64,000 bases of DNA, taken from NCBI GenBank assembly GCA_934045075.1, contig OW203731.1:11199198-11263197 (forward strand), in the 5' to 3' direction. The notes under the pieces were generated by a model that saw only the letters and a list, made by a program, of their open reading frames with translations, did no database searches and had not been told where the DNA came from. A program made the translations under genes and the position numbers. Each line of letters opens with the position of its first letter. The first letter of the stretch is position 1. This document shows positions 27,901-42,900 of this stretch, one piece after another. This stretch comes from Yponomeuta sedellus (Eukaryota > Arthropoda > Insecta > Lepidoptera > Yponomeutidae).

Positions 27901-30900
27901 TTCCCGACAAACGGTTGCGTAGCTCATCATACACGAGTCCAGCGCTACGGAGAAGTGGAAGAGACTTTTTTAAAATAAATTTTAAGGAAGAGGAAGAGGA
28001 TGAGGGACCTCAAAAATATGAGGAAATTCCTCATTTTGAGGAAGAGTAAGAGGAGTCCTCATCAACCCTAGTGTCAAAATATGTATACGTTTGACAGCTG
28101 GAGTAACTTAAAAAAAGTGAAAATCTACATCATTCATCTCAGTGGATACTTACATAATTAGGCCCCTGAAGGGGCGTGGAAACGACATTTATACAAAGCC
28201 CACTCAGAAGAAACGGGTACAGGGCGCGATTTTTACTTAACGCGTCGCGTCTTTTTAGCGCCCCCATCCCACGTATTCTGTGTGGCCGCTGGCTATAAGT
28301 AAATGGTTAGGTACTTGTAAACCAGATATTTGAAAAAATAAACAATGTTAATTTTTCTTCTCTTCCATGAAATATTTTAATTAGTAATGTGAGATTTAAA
28401 AACGTTTGATCTTTCCCTCTCTACCTATTGGAATATAATGTAGTAACAAGCAAAATAGTTTATATATAACTTAATCAAATTAAATGTAAGTATCTAGCGA
28501 CCTCAGGCCTTCATTTTGGTTTTTTCTCGTCGTCATTCACATCGTAATATGAGTACTTACGAGTACGTACTTTCTTGTCCACAAATAAAAGATTAGCGAA
28601 GCCGGCAAAACAAAAACATAAAGTTCAAACTACTAATCGTGTAAGTATCTTATTTTAAAAACAAAAACAAGTTAAATGAATTCATCCATATCTCAAAAAA
28701 AACTTGGCAAGGTTTTCGAAAATACCAGATGTACGGGGATACACTAAGTACTGATAAATGAAACTAATGAGAACTTATAACTGATATAATGTCAATATTA
28801 ACTAGGACTAAGATGAAGGGTGAGTTAAACTGATACTGATAATGAGGACGCGACGCGTGTCCGTCTGATTGGACCGGCTATATGTCGTGAACTAACTTAG
28901 GTTGCTGCCGATCACACGCTACGTGACAATAAAGGTCCGCGGCCTGGCAGAATCGCTGACAAGCAAATCGCGTATACTATGAAACTGTTCGGGTTGGCCC
29001 GTACATGCTCCGGACCGGGAAAGAAACAAAACGATAGCCGAAAATACAATATTGGTCTACCTCAAAACTACTAATAACATTACTGCTGAGTTAAGTACCT
29101 ACATGATAAGAAAATCCCTACTGTTACTAAATTATTACTAAAAATGAGGTGATACAGGTGATATGAAACAATAACTTAAATATTTCATTCACTTAAAGTC
29201 TCTAGGTACGTGATCCAACGCAAAGACACTTTTATGATACACTGCTCGGGATCCTTGATCCACTTTACATTCACTGATTGCCTTTGATGCATTTAAATCA
29301 CTCTCACTTTGCCAATGTCTTTTTTCCCTAATCGTTACACATTTACACTTCTCACTTGCACAATTGGTTATCTCATCGGCGGCGCCGGAGGCGCGGTGCT
29401 GTGAGCCCCGCTCCACCTCCGGGAAGCGCGGACGGGCCGCGCCTCGTCTGCAATACCGTCGAATCCAGATTCCTGTTGCTATTATAATGGCTAGACAAAC
29501 TATCACGTATATGGCGATGTAATGGTGGACATCGTGGTGTGATACGCGGTACGCAAGTGGTGAGTCTGCCTTCATGGCTTCTATTCTGTTATGAATCTCT
29601 TGTAACTGTTGTTGTACATCAGCATGTGCTGAGATGGACTCAATTTTGGGAATGGTCATATTGAAGACGTTGTTGACTGGCGAGATATCAGGTAGAAGAA
29701 TGTCTGAATTAGTGTGCATCGTACTCATGACTTGCTTATGAGCGTGCACTGTCAACTGCTTAGTTTTGATCATACAATCATGACCTATGCTAAGAACCCC
29801 TGTGTTGTGTAGCTGCACCACGGAAACTTGATCTCCGCAAATTATCTTTAGTATACAATCGTTACAACAGAAATAAAGGTACTGATTGGGTGTGTTTAGT
29901 TCGGACCATTTGTTCTGGCACGATGATGAAATTGTTTGGCAGTGGGTGGTAGTTTCATCCGTTAGACAGAGGTTTTCGTCTTGTCTTATGTTATAGATTG
30001 GATTCTGTAAGCGGCAGATAAAGTCTTGTTCGTGATGTGAACATGCTCTTACTGCCATTTCCGTCATTTCTACATAAGCATCCTTCTTGATGTTTAATGC
30101 TACGTACTCTGCTTTGGGTTGCACTAAAATCATTTGTTTTCCCACCTTTTCGGGTATAGGTATAATTTTTAACAGTTCGTAACTGTCTCTGCTTACTAAT
30201 GGTATCTTGATCTCAAACAGCAAAAAGTCGTTGGTCATTCTTGCTTTGACGGTAACTAACTGATAGATGTTTCGTAGATCATCCTGAAGGTTGGCAATGG
30301 GTAGTGTTAACTCGGGTGCTAGTTGATTGGATATGACGATCAATTCCTTTCTGAGCTGGCCTGGGGTCAATATATGAAAATTGAAACGGCCATGATAAAT
30401 ATCTGTTATTATATCCAAAAGAGCGCTCTGGATGCTCTTCAAAGATTGAAGCATATTACTCGCTGTTAGAGCTTCTAAATTAAATTCGTTAGCGTTGACC
30501 TCGTCTTGAAGATTCTTGTTTATATTCATACTGTTCTGCTGCAGAACATGAAAATTCTGATTAATAAGTTTCTGCTGTTTGTTCATGGTCTCTTCGGTTC
30601 TTTTTAATAAGTCGTATTCTGATGCAATTACTGAAGTTTGGTTCTTCCATAACGAAGCCAAAAATGTTGTTGATTTTCGCGCACGAGAGAAATATCTTGC
30701 TCATATTTTTCCGCGAAATTTGAATCGAGTACACCGAAGAGAGCATTAGCGACGTAACCGACACCGTTGATAAGGCCGCGCGCGTGTCTTGAGCGCGCGC
30801 GGGAATGCTGACTCAGGAGCAGTCCATTGTAGTAATCTAGCTCTGAGTATCCGTGACGTAACTGGAGAGACAGCACTTGACAATGTGTTGTTAAGTTTAT

Positions 30901-33900
30901 TTTGGCGCATGCTCGGTCTATTTGTTTTGTGTAATCAACGAATGCTGAGATGGCTTGCCAATAGGGTGACAAGTCATAATACACTACAAGTTTCCAGTCG
31001 TCTCTGATAAGTTTTAAGCTTGATATTTTGTCGAAGTATAGCCTCTGTGTTTCTCTCAAGTTTGTAACGTTGTAAGCGCCCTGAGAACTTGATATCATGA
31101 AAAAAGTTAAAATCAGAGCCGCCAAAGTAAAACAGAATTTGGAGCTTCTAGGACGTTTCTTCGGTTTAGCTCCCGTTCTGTCTTCTGGGGCTGTTGCCGA
31201 GTTCTGTTTGTCGTCCGAAATGTTGCTGTGGACGGGCAGGGGTGATAACTTGATAATAGGACGTTTCATGTAGCCATTTTTTGTTTTGAGCGTAACAACT
31301 CGCACTAGCCCATCCTTCCCGGGATGCAACTCAACCACACGGCCCATGGCCCACTTCCCTGCTGGAAGATTATCGTCGTGGATGATAACGACGTCATTCA
31401 AGCTTATGTTTTCTTTCTGTTGAGTCCATTTGCTTCTTGTTTGCAACTGGGTGAGATATTCTGTTTTCCATCTCTTCCATACATCTTGAAAGACGCGTTG
31501 CGCTAACTGCCATCTAGTTCTTTGATCCCGTTCTGTTTCAAATATTGTTAATACAGGCCCACTTGCCAAAAAATGTGCAGGAGTCAAGCAGTCGTCTTCT
31601 GGGTTTTCTGATAACGGGCACAATGGTCTTGAATTTAGGCAGCCTTCTATTTGAGCTAACACTGTGGATAACTCCTCGAAAGTCAATTTCTGCTCACCAA
31701 TGACACGTTTAAGATGATATTTTAATCTGCGGACCCCTGTTTCCATCAACCCTGCTGCTGATGGCCACGATGGAGCATTAAAATGCCAGTTGATCTCCAT
31801 TTCTGTTATTTCTGCTAAGAAGGTATCACTGAAAATCTGTTTTAATTCTTCATGCTCTTGTTGTAATATGTTATCGGCGCCCACGAAATTTGTGCCGTTA
31901 TCGCTGTATATGTGAGCCGGCGTGCCTCTTCTGGCAGCCATTCTTCTTAGGGCGGCGATGAACGACGATGATGTTAGGTCGGACACGAGCTCGATATGTA
32001 CGGCCTTGGTCGCCATACAGACAAACACGGCGACGTATCCTTTCGTCGTTTTAATACCTCTCCCTTTGTTGGCTTTCAGCATGATGAATCCTGTAAAATC
32101 CACTCCAGTGTGGAAAAAAGGTCTGGAAGGGTTACATCTGGCTTCGGGTAAATCTCCCATCAACTGATCTTGTTTGGTCGGTGCATGTCTCCGGCATCTC
32201 ACGCAGAGCCTTATCCATTTTTTCGTTACTCTGTTGCCACTGATAAGCCAATACTTATTTCTAAGAAATGAAAGCGTCAGTCTTGCCCCGCCGTGAAACG
32301 TGAGTTGTGTGCATGATTCACTAAGAGCTCAGTGAACCGACCGTCCTTTGGAATGATAATTGGACATTTCATGTCCTTGCTGACATGTGCATTTCTCAAT
32401 CTACCTGACACCCGAAGTACTCCTTCTTCGAGATACGGGTTTAAATTGGAAATGCTGCTTTTTGGGCTCACTTGCTTGCCCTGTTCGAGGTTCCTGATTT
32501 CAGCTGAAAATGCTGATCTTTGTATGTATTTCACTATCAATGCTGTAGCTCTGTTGACCTCCTGTAGTGTTAAGTGAGTATGACACGGCCTTTCTGATGG
32601 CTTGGTCAAAACTCTCAGTACTCTTGCCAACACGTTTACTACTTTGGTAAAAGTACTGTGCGTTATCAATAACTGATAAATAATATCGCTTGCGCTATCC
32701 TGCTTAGCGAAGTTTACTTGGAGCATTTTCTTGACTTCTTGATTAGTCTCGAAACGCTGATGTTGCTCTTGACTGATTTGATAAGTGGGCAGCCATGCTG
32801 GCCCTTGCCACCATAGAGCGTGTTCTCTTAGTTGAGTGGCAGTCATGCCCCTGCTGGCGCTGTCTGCTGGGTTCTCAGATGACTTTACATACCGCCAGCA
32901 ATCACCGGGCATAATTTGGGTTACTTGTTTAACCCGATTGGATACAAAAATTTTCCACTTCTCTGGGTCGCCCTGTAGCCACCCGAGCGTTACCATGGAA
33001 TCGCTCCAACCAAACTGTGTTATTTTATGACCGCTTAGTGCTTGCTTCACTTTTTCCATGAGTTTAGCTAATAAGTATGCACTACTTAGCTCCAGTCGTG
33101 GTAGGGACACTTGTTTGCTGGATGGCACGAGTCTTGTTTTCGCGACCACCAACACGACTGATGATTTTTCTTGATTTTCTCTGTTTATTTTACAGTAAAT
33201 GACGCACGCATATGCCTTCGTCGACGCATCGCAGAACCCATGCAGTTCTATGCTGTCATCCTGTTTTGTTTTTAGCCATCTTGGGAGCTGTATCTGGTCG
33301 ATGTTTTGGATGTCGTTCTTGATGGTGAGCCATTCCTTAATGATGTACTCGGGAAGGCTATCATCCCAACCAATGTTCAGTAGCCATACACTCTGGAATA
33401 GTATTTTCAGTTTAGTGCTAAGTGGAGAAAGCCACCCTAGTGGATCGAATAGTTTGGAGATGCTGGATAATAGTGATCTTTTTGTATGCTTGATAGTTGA
33501 TCCGATCTTGCACTGAAACTCAAAGCGATCTTGAGTTGGATTCCAGGTCAGGCCAAGCGTCTTGGTTGTTTCCGCCTGTTTGAAATCAAAATTTTCGTTT
33601 TTATCGACATCCTTTAAAAGTTCGGGCGTATTTGCTCTCCATTTTCGCAAATGTAAGCCAGCGGACTTTAGTAAACTGATTAAGTGTCGTTGTAAATGTA
33701 CGGCTGATGCTGTCGAGTGGCACCCATAAATAAGGTCATCCATGTAGAATTTTTCTTCTAGGACGTTAGCTGCTTCTAGTTGATATGTCTTCTCCTGCTC
33801 TGAAGACGCCTGCTCTCTTGCTAATTTTTGTTTTTCCTCGCTCGCTAACTGTTTCAGCGTCATCATTGCGAGAAACGGGGCTGCTTTGTTCGGATTGCCC

Positions 33901-36900
33901 GACTGATATGAACTATGTTTTTGCGCAGGGTTTTCTTGCTTTCTGCGACTCGACTCCATAGCCGTAAACTTGCTTTCTAAGAAGTCGAAAAAGTCCTGAA
34001 GAACTGGGAGTTGCTTTGGTTGTTTGATTGATGCTGTGTAGTCATGATGTGTCTCTGTGTCCAGTTTCTGGGCCAGGAGATGCACTAGCATGGGGTCCCA
34101 CGTTGTGATATCGATACCTAAATTCTTGATCGCATTTAGGCACTCTAGTGCGGTGTCATGGATACGCTTGATATTCTCAATCGATGCTTGTTGCATGACT
34201 GGGAGGCTGAGTAGAATGTTCATATGCGACGAAAAAATTAACTTGTCGTTATTATATCTGTGGTTAAGGATATCCCAGCAGATACTGTAGTTAGATGAAC
34301 TGATCTGTAGATGTTGAATTAATTTTTCTGGTTCACCCCTGACTTTACTCTTAAGGAACTGCAATTTTTGCGCGTTGGACAGCGACGGGTTTTTATGGAT
34401 AGCTTCCACAAAGAGATCTTTAAACGGTACCCATTGATGATAACTGCCGTTGAAGACAGGGATGTCCATTTGTGGTGTTGCCTTCTCGCGGTGTTGAACA
34501 GACCATAGTTTGCTGTTGATCGCCCTTTTCATCTTGTTGTATTGAGCTTCATATTCTGTAATCAAGCTTCCATACTGCTTATTTTCGCTGGATTGTCCCA
34601 TTTCGGAGTCGATGTCCCAATGGAGCTTGTCAATCGTAGCCCACCTTGTCTGCAGAGTACGTAACAAGTCTTCTAGTTCCCATTTTTCGGAAACTGCTTC
34701 TAAATCCATACCTGATACTGATTTGTGAAACGCTCGAAAGTTACTTGCCTGCTTCCGAAACATTTCGTCTGTTTTTGTGCTGATAGTTTGTTGCGCCTGT
34801 AATGACTCCTGAAAACCGCTACCATCTTCTTCTTGATGCTGACCTGATGGCGGATCTCTACTCCCACTTGCCACCGCTGATACATCCAATTGCTTGGGCT
34901 CAACATTTTCAAACGTTTTCGTGTTTTCAATAAGCGATCTCACCCTAACATACTTTTCTTGTACTGTTTCGTATCGATTATCGGTGAAATACTGATGATT
35001 TTTTGTACCTAGTCCACACAATTCTATATGGTTTGTCTGAAATTCCCTCCATAGATTGTCTAGTTCGCTAAGTTTGCGTTTAAGGTAATCTGCTGTTTTC
35101 CTGACAGGGCCATCCTTCCTGAAGTTGGCCCATAGGTGCTCGATAGATGCTTCGACCTGCTCTTGGGTCGACGCGAGAATTTCTATACGCGACATTTTAC
35201 TTGCTTAAATGTAGGTATAAATTGGAAAGGTCTCACTTGTTCTGCTGCCGCTGGTGTCCCGCGTAGCCCTGTTGCTCCATGGGACGTGCTGATATCGAAC
35301 CAAAGCAATCTTGCTGCGCCTTAGTTCGTTTTTCTGCTGCTGCTGCTGATAGTAACGTCCTAAAACGTCGTGACTGCTTGCACTGCTTGTGAGTCGCCAA
35401 ACGTCTACTGCTGTGCGCTGTTAGTGTCGCAAACGGCCCTCATCCGTTAAGCGACTGCTGTTACTGATAGATACGGTCCACCAAAACCGTCTGCTGCTGC
35501 TTGTAGAAAACTGATAAAAGTTCGTTTGTCCCTGATAGAAGTCCACTGATTGTTTCCACTCACGTGTCACAGTATTTGATTAAACTGGGTCACTCAATGT
35601 AATGTCACACGCGAGGTCTCGAAGGACCAAAAAACTAATGTACGGGGATACACTAAGTACCGATAAATGATACGAATGAGAACGTATAACTGATATAATG
35701 TCAATATTAACTAGGACTAAGATGAAGGGTGAGTTAAACTGATACTGATAATGAGGACGCAACGCGTGTCCGTCTGAATGGACCAGCTATATGTCGTGAA
35801 CTAACTTAGGTTGCTGCCGATCACACGCTACGTGACAATAAAGGTCCGCGGCCTGGCAGAATCGCTGACAAGCAAATCGCGTATACTATGAAACTGTTCG
35901 GGTTGGCCCGTACACCAGAGCTCTTTATTCTCGGAACCCGGGACTTTTTTGTTCTCGTTATTTCCCGGATTCGGGAAGATATTTGTTATCAAATTATTCT
36001 GAACGTATAATTAAATTTTAAGCGAAGCTCTCGTGGCCTAGTCGAACCGAGTGATTGAAATCAGTAATTTGAGTTAAGCAACAACAGGCGCGGTCAGGTG
36101 CAGGACGGGTGACCGTCCCGTGACTACCTTTTTGTCTCCATTTGTAATTCAAATGTCTCTTTACATTGTCATTAATGCCTATAGTATAAATGATTGTTGT
36201 ACCTCACTTCGTTTGAAGACGAATAAATATTTTCTATTTTCTACCGCTAGTGGCAATTTTCCGAGGGCTTCTGTTCTTCGCAATGCACGTTCAGTCGTTG
36301 GTGCTGGGTGTCATTGTAATCAGAGGCCTTATGGGCGGCTTGATAAATTCTGACAGTAAGGCCCGCCACTGCCTTACAATCCTCCCCCGTGGTGGAGTAT
36401 GTAACCTTCCAGCGATGCAGGAAGAGACCTGTGCCCCAGCAGTGGGGACATACAAGAGTTGATATCGAAGGTTCAGAAAGTCACAATTACTCATTCAACT
36501 TCATAAGTTCTTCAAGTTTGTTCTGGTCTGTTCATTACATGACAGCCGGCACCAACGGCTTAGCGTGTATTGCAAAGCACGGAAGCCCTCGGAAAAAAGC
36601 CACTTGCGGTAGTCACGGGATGGTCACCCATCTTGCACCTGACCGCGCCTGCTGTTGCTTAACTCAAGTGATTGATTCCAATCACTCAGTTCGACTAAGC
36701 CACGAGCGCTTGTCAACCATACTGTGTTATTATATCAAACCCACGTACCACTGGGTATCTCAGTATTTCTCCTTTTGTCTTATTACTAATGTTATATTTA
36801 GGGTTTTACATTTTAGGGTAGTTATAACTAAAAATAATTTTCGGGAGTCAAATACCATATGATAAGAATCTAATTTACAACATATCACAGAAATCGAGCA

Positions 36901-39900
36901 AAATATTTTTATTATGTCTAAAAGGTAAGAATGTTTAACTACATTTTTATCAGTTTTGTTTTGTTCCGCTAACGCCTCTTCTCTTACTCTAATGAATGAG
37001 AAACCAGTGGTTACGTTTTTCACATAGTTTAAAACAAGTAAATGTGTAGAAACTATTATGAAAAAATATATATTTATTTTCGATTTGTTGATGGAATTCT
37101 TGATTGATTAACAACTTCATGAAAGTAAATTGCTAGAAACTGTAGAAGTTTTCGTAGTACAAGTTGCTCGACTATTACTCGTTAATATAGTTTTCCTTTT
37201 CACTTTCATTTATGCTACTGATCTGAATATTTTTATGTTTTTGAAATCACTCGATTAGCAAGGAGCGCGGTGGGGGATGCTATACTCTAACAAAAAACTA
37301 CACTTTAAAGCCTGATATTTCGCATACTACGGGATACATGAAACTTGTAGTTGAGGTGACTACTATCCTACTAATATTATAAACGCGAAAGTTTGTAAGT
37401 ATGGATGTTTGATACTCGTTCACGTAAAAACCACTGAATGGATTTTAATGAAACTTTACAATAATATAGCTTATAAGTACATCAGTTTAACACATAGGCT
37501 ACAATTTATAATGATATTGTGAGAATTGTCCAAAATATGACGATAAGTGTCAAGTAAGTAGGAAGCAATCTACCATCTGCGAGCTATTCTGGCGTGCGAT
37601 GCCAAAACCTTTTCTACGCCACGCTAATATAAGCTACTCGAAATACTAATGCTGCGCAGACAATGTCGCGGGCACCAGCTAGTAAAATATATTTCTTAGA
37701 TTTCTGCTTTCTAAAACTAATTGTCACTGAGCTATGCCGTGGACCAGACTATAAGGGTTCCTTGTTGACTACGGAATGCTAAAAACGAAACTTGTTTTTA
37801 AAATCCTATTAACATCTTAAGATAAATAATGATGACCGTCTTACAGCCAAATGTGCGTGCGATATCACTGCGTGCAACACGCTGAGTTAATTTGCGACAC
37901 CAATGGATTGAAAATCGTAACTAGTTTTATAATACGTTTTTTTCCAAAAAGTAAACATCATGAGACTTAATAACTTTGACAACTGCTTATACTGGGTGGC
38001 GCAAAAGTACTGGCACTAAAGAAAATACTTTTATTTTTTTTATATGACATTTTCTGTCATTCTGTTGTTGAAAATTGTGTAGTGAACAAATGTAAAATAC
38101 ACTGAAAATAAACATGGATCGTTTTACTCCCCAAGAACGTGGAATAATTGTGTCAATGTTCTTACGGAATAATTCATCAGTGATAAGAACACAACGTGAA
38201 TTTCGTCGACGATTTCCCCACCGTCCGGCACCGATTGGTCGCACAATTCGACGCTTTGCCACACGCCTTGAAGCAACTGGCTCAACATTAGATAGACCTA
38301 AGTCTGGGAGACCAAAAACAGGCCGTTCAGCTGAAAATATCGATGCTGTGCGCGAAGATGTGGAAGAGTGTCCAGAAACATCAACGAGACGACGTGCCAC
38401 GCAATTGGGCATTTCCAGACGGACCCTGCAGCGTATTTTGGTGAAAGACTTAAAGATGTTCCCGTATAAAACTCAAATGACTCATCAGCTGCTGCCTGCT
38501 GACCACCGAGCTCGTCTAGATTACTGCCAGCGCGTCATAAACCTCAACCTTGAAGAGGATGATTTTCCTTCAAAATTTGTTATGAGTGACGAAGCGCATT
38601 TCCATCTCTCAGGGCATGTCAATAAGCAGAATACTCGGTTCTGGGGCACTGATAATCCGCGCATTATTCAAGAAACACCTCTACACCCACTAAAAGTTAC
38701 TGTATGGTGTGGCATCTGTGTTGACAGAGTGATCGGACCCTATTTTTTCGAAGACGCTGGAGGCAATGCGATAACTGTCACTGGAGAACGCTACAGAACC
38801 ATGTTACGTGAGTTTTTGATACCCAGTTTGGACGAATTGGGGCTGGAGCACATCTGGTTTCAACAAGACGGCGCTACGGCACACACAGCGCGCGACACTA
38901 TGGACTTAGTGAGGGACGCTTTTCCAGGCCGAGTTATCTCTCGTTTTGGCGATTTGCCTTGGCCTGCAAGATCACCCGATCTGACCAGTCCAGACTTCTT
39001 TTTTTGGGGTTTCTTGAAATCTCGGGTGTATGTGAACAAGCCACAGACTCTCGCAGCTCTAAAAGAAAACATTCGTCAAGAAATAACGAACATATCGCAG
39101 GAAGTGTTACGGCAAGTTATGCAAAATGTCATAAATAGGGCTCAAATGTGTATCAACTGTGGAGGTCACCATTTAAAAGACATCATCTTTAAATCCTAAT
39201 GGTACGAAATTTAATGGCACAAATATACATTTAAAAAAACCTAAATCTAGTTTTCTAATTTTGAAAAAATGTTATAGCTGAACCAAATAGGGTCTTTACT
39301 TTTGCGCCACCCAGTAGAACCTACAGTCTAGCTAGAATCTAGGATCAACTAAGTACCAAGAATTTGTATGGAATCAGGCGTTGGGTAATTTGCGGAAATC
39401 CGTAATAGCATTAAATTATAAAAATTACTTTGCTAAATTCCAAGTGAGCACTTGACTTGCACTTGTGAGCCTGAGGATGCCTCGTGTTAGAGGCGAATCG
39501 CGTCGCGTATCTTCTCACACAAGTACCTATTGGTGTCGGTGGTGGTGTGTTCGTGTCTTGCTTCTGCTTGAAAGAGTGGGAGTAGGGCGGTGCATTAACA
39601 AACCGCATGGTGCTTGTGGAATTTAGCAAAGTAATTTTCACATTTTAATGCTAACCTAGAATTTAACCGACTTCCGCTAAAAACGGCTGTTTTTGGTTAG
39701 GTAGACACACCTACGCCTTGGAAATCCTATATTCTTGGACCTTGGAAACAGGTTCTAAAATGAGGTATTATTTATTAAGATTGAACCTACTGACAAGAAC
39801 CTAGGTCCAAGAATCTAAGACGTTAAAGCGCTTTTGCCAAAAACGGCCGTTTATAGCGGAAATCATCTAGTGTCCTACCTAGGTTGTTGATCTGTTCTAG

Positions 39901-42900
39901 ACTGTAGGTTTTAAAAATTGGTTTGTTTGTTACACTTTATTGCACAATAAATCCATTAGCTCAGTTGGCAGAGCGCTGACACTGTTAGCCAGAGGTCGCG
40001 GGTTCGAGTCCCGGCATGGGTGGAATTTTTTGCCTCTAATTAAGTTTTTAAAACAAAACCATAACAGAAACTTAAGTAACAACAATGTGATAAAAACACG
40101 TGCAAAGGCGGACTTATTTCAAGGCATTATTTATGATGTCCACTTTTAGAAAAAAAAACGTATTATAAAATTTATAAAACATGCTATGAATTTTATTCCA
40201 TTTGGTGGCGCTAGTTAACATCACGTAGCGCCTTAACATAGTGAACGACACTTTTTTTTTTAAATATATTTCTGGCACTGCACTGTCTGAACGACACTTC
40301 CGTCTGTGAATTAGAATCACAGAGTAGTGTGCTTTCGTTGGTCAACATGAACCATGAAGGTTGTCCACTTCCCGGCGCAGATCGCGGCGGCGTGGCCGTA
40401 CGAGTGGAGCCGCAGCCAGCTGCTGATGGCGAGCGGCGTGCGGCTGCTGCTCGTGCCGCTTGTGCTGCTCTGCGCCGCGCCGCGCCACGAACCGCACATC
40501 GACGGAGACGTGAGTGTGCCGCCGGATACCTATTTTTTTTATTTATTTCTTATGTAGCCGGCGCCACGACCCGCATATCGACGGGGTTGTAATTGTGCCG
40601 CCGGAAATCTCTTTTTTTTATTTATTTATTTCTTAGTAAAACCTTTATTAAACCTTTTCATTTCATTCTGTTTCAAGCGATGAAGTATTTGAACACCTCG
40701 AACACTCAGATTTCGTCACGGTGTTATCCTTCGCTATTAGCGAGTAACTTTACAAATGTACATAACTGGGAAAACAAAGTTATTGGTACATGCTCGCACT
40801 GGGAGTCGAAACTGGGTCTCTCGCTTCAGAGTCCATTGTTCTGAGCCATGAGCTACCGCCCGGCCCGGTCTCATTCAAAATAAACTGATATATTCTACTA
40901 ATGTTATAGTCGTCACTAGCTGGCCTGAATTGAAAGCTGCCGCGAAACACCGTCAGAAGTAGAAATCTGTAGTTGAGGCACTATGCTACCCTAGGAGTTA
41001 AATGACCGAAGAAGAAGAAGAATATTACAATCAATTTCACACAACACAATCACTTGTTAATCATGCAATAACGACTGAACGTATTTACGTGAAACTTATG
41101 GCGTGCAGATACACAAAGATCTGAATTGAGACGGGGATGACTCTTATCTTGTATATTTTTCGCTAAGTACTTGGTATCTTTTATTATTATTATTATTTAT
41201 GAACCTACCGACTATATACTGCATACAATCCACTCCATCCAAAGATTGCCTGGAAGAGATCGCTCTAAGCGATAGCAAAAAATGTTAAGGTAGTCTTCAT
41301 GTTTAGGAACAATGTGCCAAGATTTGTATAAAACTGAAGGAGGATCTAAAATCAAAAGAGCCTTTTAAGATAAGATAAAATAGGAATAATCTTATTCGTT
41401 TTAAATACTTATATTATATATATATAGTTGGAGAGAACAAAAATCTTACCTTATAAAGTCTAAGATTGTGTATCTAGGTCATAATAAAGAGTAGGTATAG
41501 ATAGTGTTAAAACTAACGACTTATATGCGCACCAATATGGTGACTTTGAAGTGCTTTAGGGTTATAGGGTTAAGAAGTTATTCAAAATATAATTTGGGGC
41601 CAAAAGGGGAACTATCTGAACTTTGCAGATAATGTTAAATTTTCCTTTAATAGCAGATTTAACGTTTAGAACAGTCTCTGCGATGAAAAAAAACATGAAA
41701 TCATTATGTATTATATTTTTTATTTCGGTTCTTTAATTTAAGATTGGCATTAATTTTAATTACTTAATTAATAATATTTTAATAGTTAACCAATGTTTAC
41801 AAGCGATTAGTCCTGTCAAATGAATAACCAAACAGTAATTCACTGCCTTTCTTACTAACAGTGTCAGGTATGTTCACTTCAAAGGAACTTCTTATTCCTT
41901 ATCACTTCGTTTAGTGGAAAGGCCTGCAATGAAGGTTGGCCGTTAGCTCTCATATTTAAAAAAAATTAAAACATAGCTGGCTACATTCACCCACTCTCTG
42001 ATGTTTCAGAGTCATCTCGTCCCGACACACTTGATTATGATGGACAATCTTATGATCTTGTCCATCATAATAACTTTAAGAAATCGCTACTTATCGTGTC
42101 GCACGCAGAACTTGCCCTTATTCTTTAATTATGGTCGACATTAGTTAGTTCAATACTCAAAAATTTATTGCATTCCACAAGTATATACTTACAGATGACA
42201 TTTATAAATAAACAAAATTTTAATTCTAACTCGGTAACGATAGGAGTTACTATTTAGTTCCAAGGAACTAGGCTTGGGTAACTCGGGAGCGAGATATATG
42301 GCTCACGTGTCAGGCATCCGCAATGGGGAACATGCTTCAAAATTAGATTGGAGTGACATTGTATTTATACCTACAGAACGAAGGATGTAACAGGCTGTGT
42401 TTCGTCCTTAACAATAGTAACACAGAAGGTATTATTATGATATATTTCGCCACAAAAGGAACATCGTCGAGTCTAAAAAGAGCGGCGGGCACTTGGCACT
42501 TTGGTCACGCGGCGGCGAGAACATTCTGCCGTACCATTTGTGAGCATACCAACGCGTCGTGGCCGGTGGTGGCTATCGGCTTCTGGCTCCTGGACCCCGC
42601 TGCAAACGCTCTATGTAGTGTACGCTGCAAGAACATCAAACAAACTCATAACAATAAAAGGGGTGTAGATAAATGTACTCAGAATAGTGTTTTTTTAACT
42701 ACTTATAGCTTTTTTGATAATAATAATTTATTTACTGTACATACCTACAGTAAAAACACAACAGTCAGTCAAATGAGAGATAGTGACTAAAGTATAGGTA
42801 CGCACACACTTAATAATAAAATAGGTAGAGGCTGTACAACATGAGTTCAAAAACAGTGTCAGTCTTCTATCCCTTAAACTAGACAGAACCTGCATCTTCG

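Larger units (their letters stand above)
28725..35919 (-). mobile_element. BEL/Pao endogenous retrovirus-like element with env, both LTRs and TSD
   Basis: LTRs of 276 bp at 35639-35914 (5') and 28730-29005 (3') begin TGTACGGG and end CCCGTACA. They are flanked by the 5-bp direct repeat ccaga (28725-28729 and 35915-35919). I count seven mismatches between the LTRs, about 2.5%. The minus-strand order is gag, RT/RNase H, integrase, env. Coding is broken by an in-frame deletion between gag and RT and by frameshifts near 32285 and 30650. It sits in ENT intron 7, antisense to the host gene. Confidence 0.92.

Noticed and set aside
39955..40030. Possible tRNA gene (A and B boxes present)
   Set aside because: The anticodon loop is degenerate, and the sequence continues into the same SINE tail as many other copies in the window.
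40381..40592. Separate small Ala/Leu-rich protein near 40.35-40.59 kb
   Set aside because: It is exon 8 of the transporter read into the intron; the acceptor gcgcag and donor gac|gtgagt are clear.
42353..42790. 145-codon plus-strand open frame in ENT intron 8
   Set aside because: No known domain on either strand. Part of its start recurs near 45090, so it is probably an old repeat.
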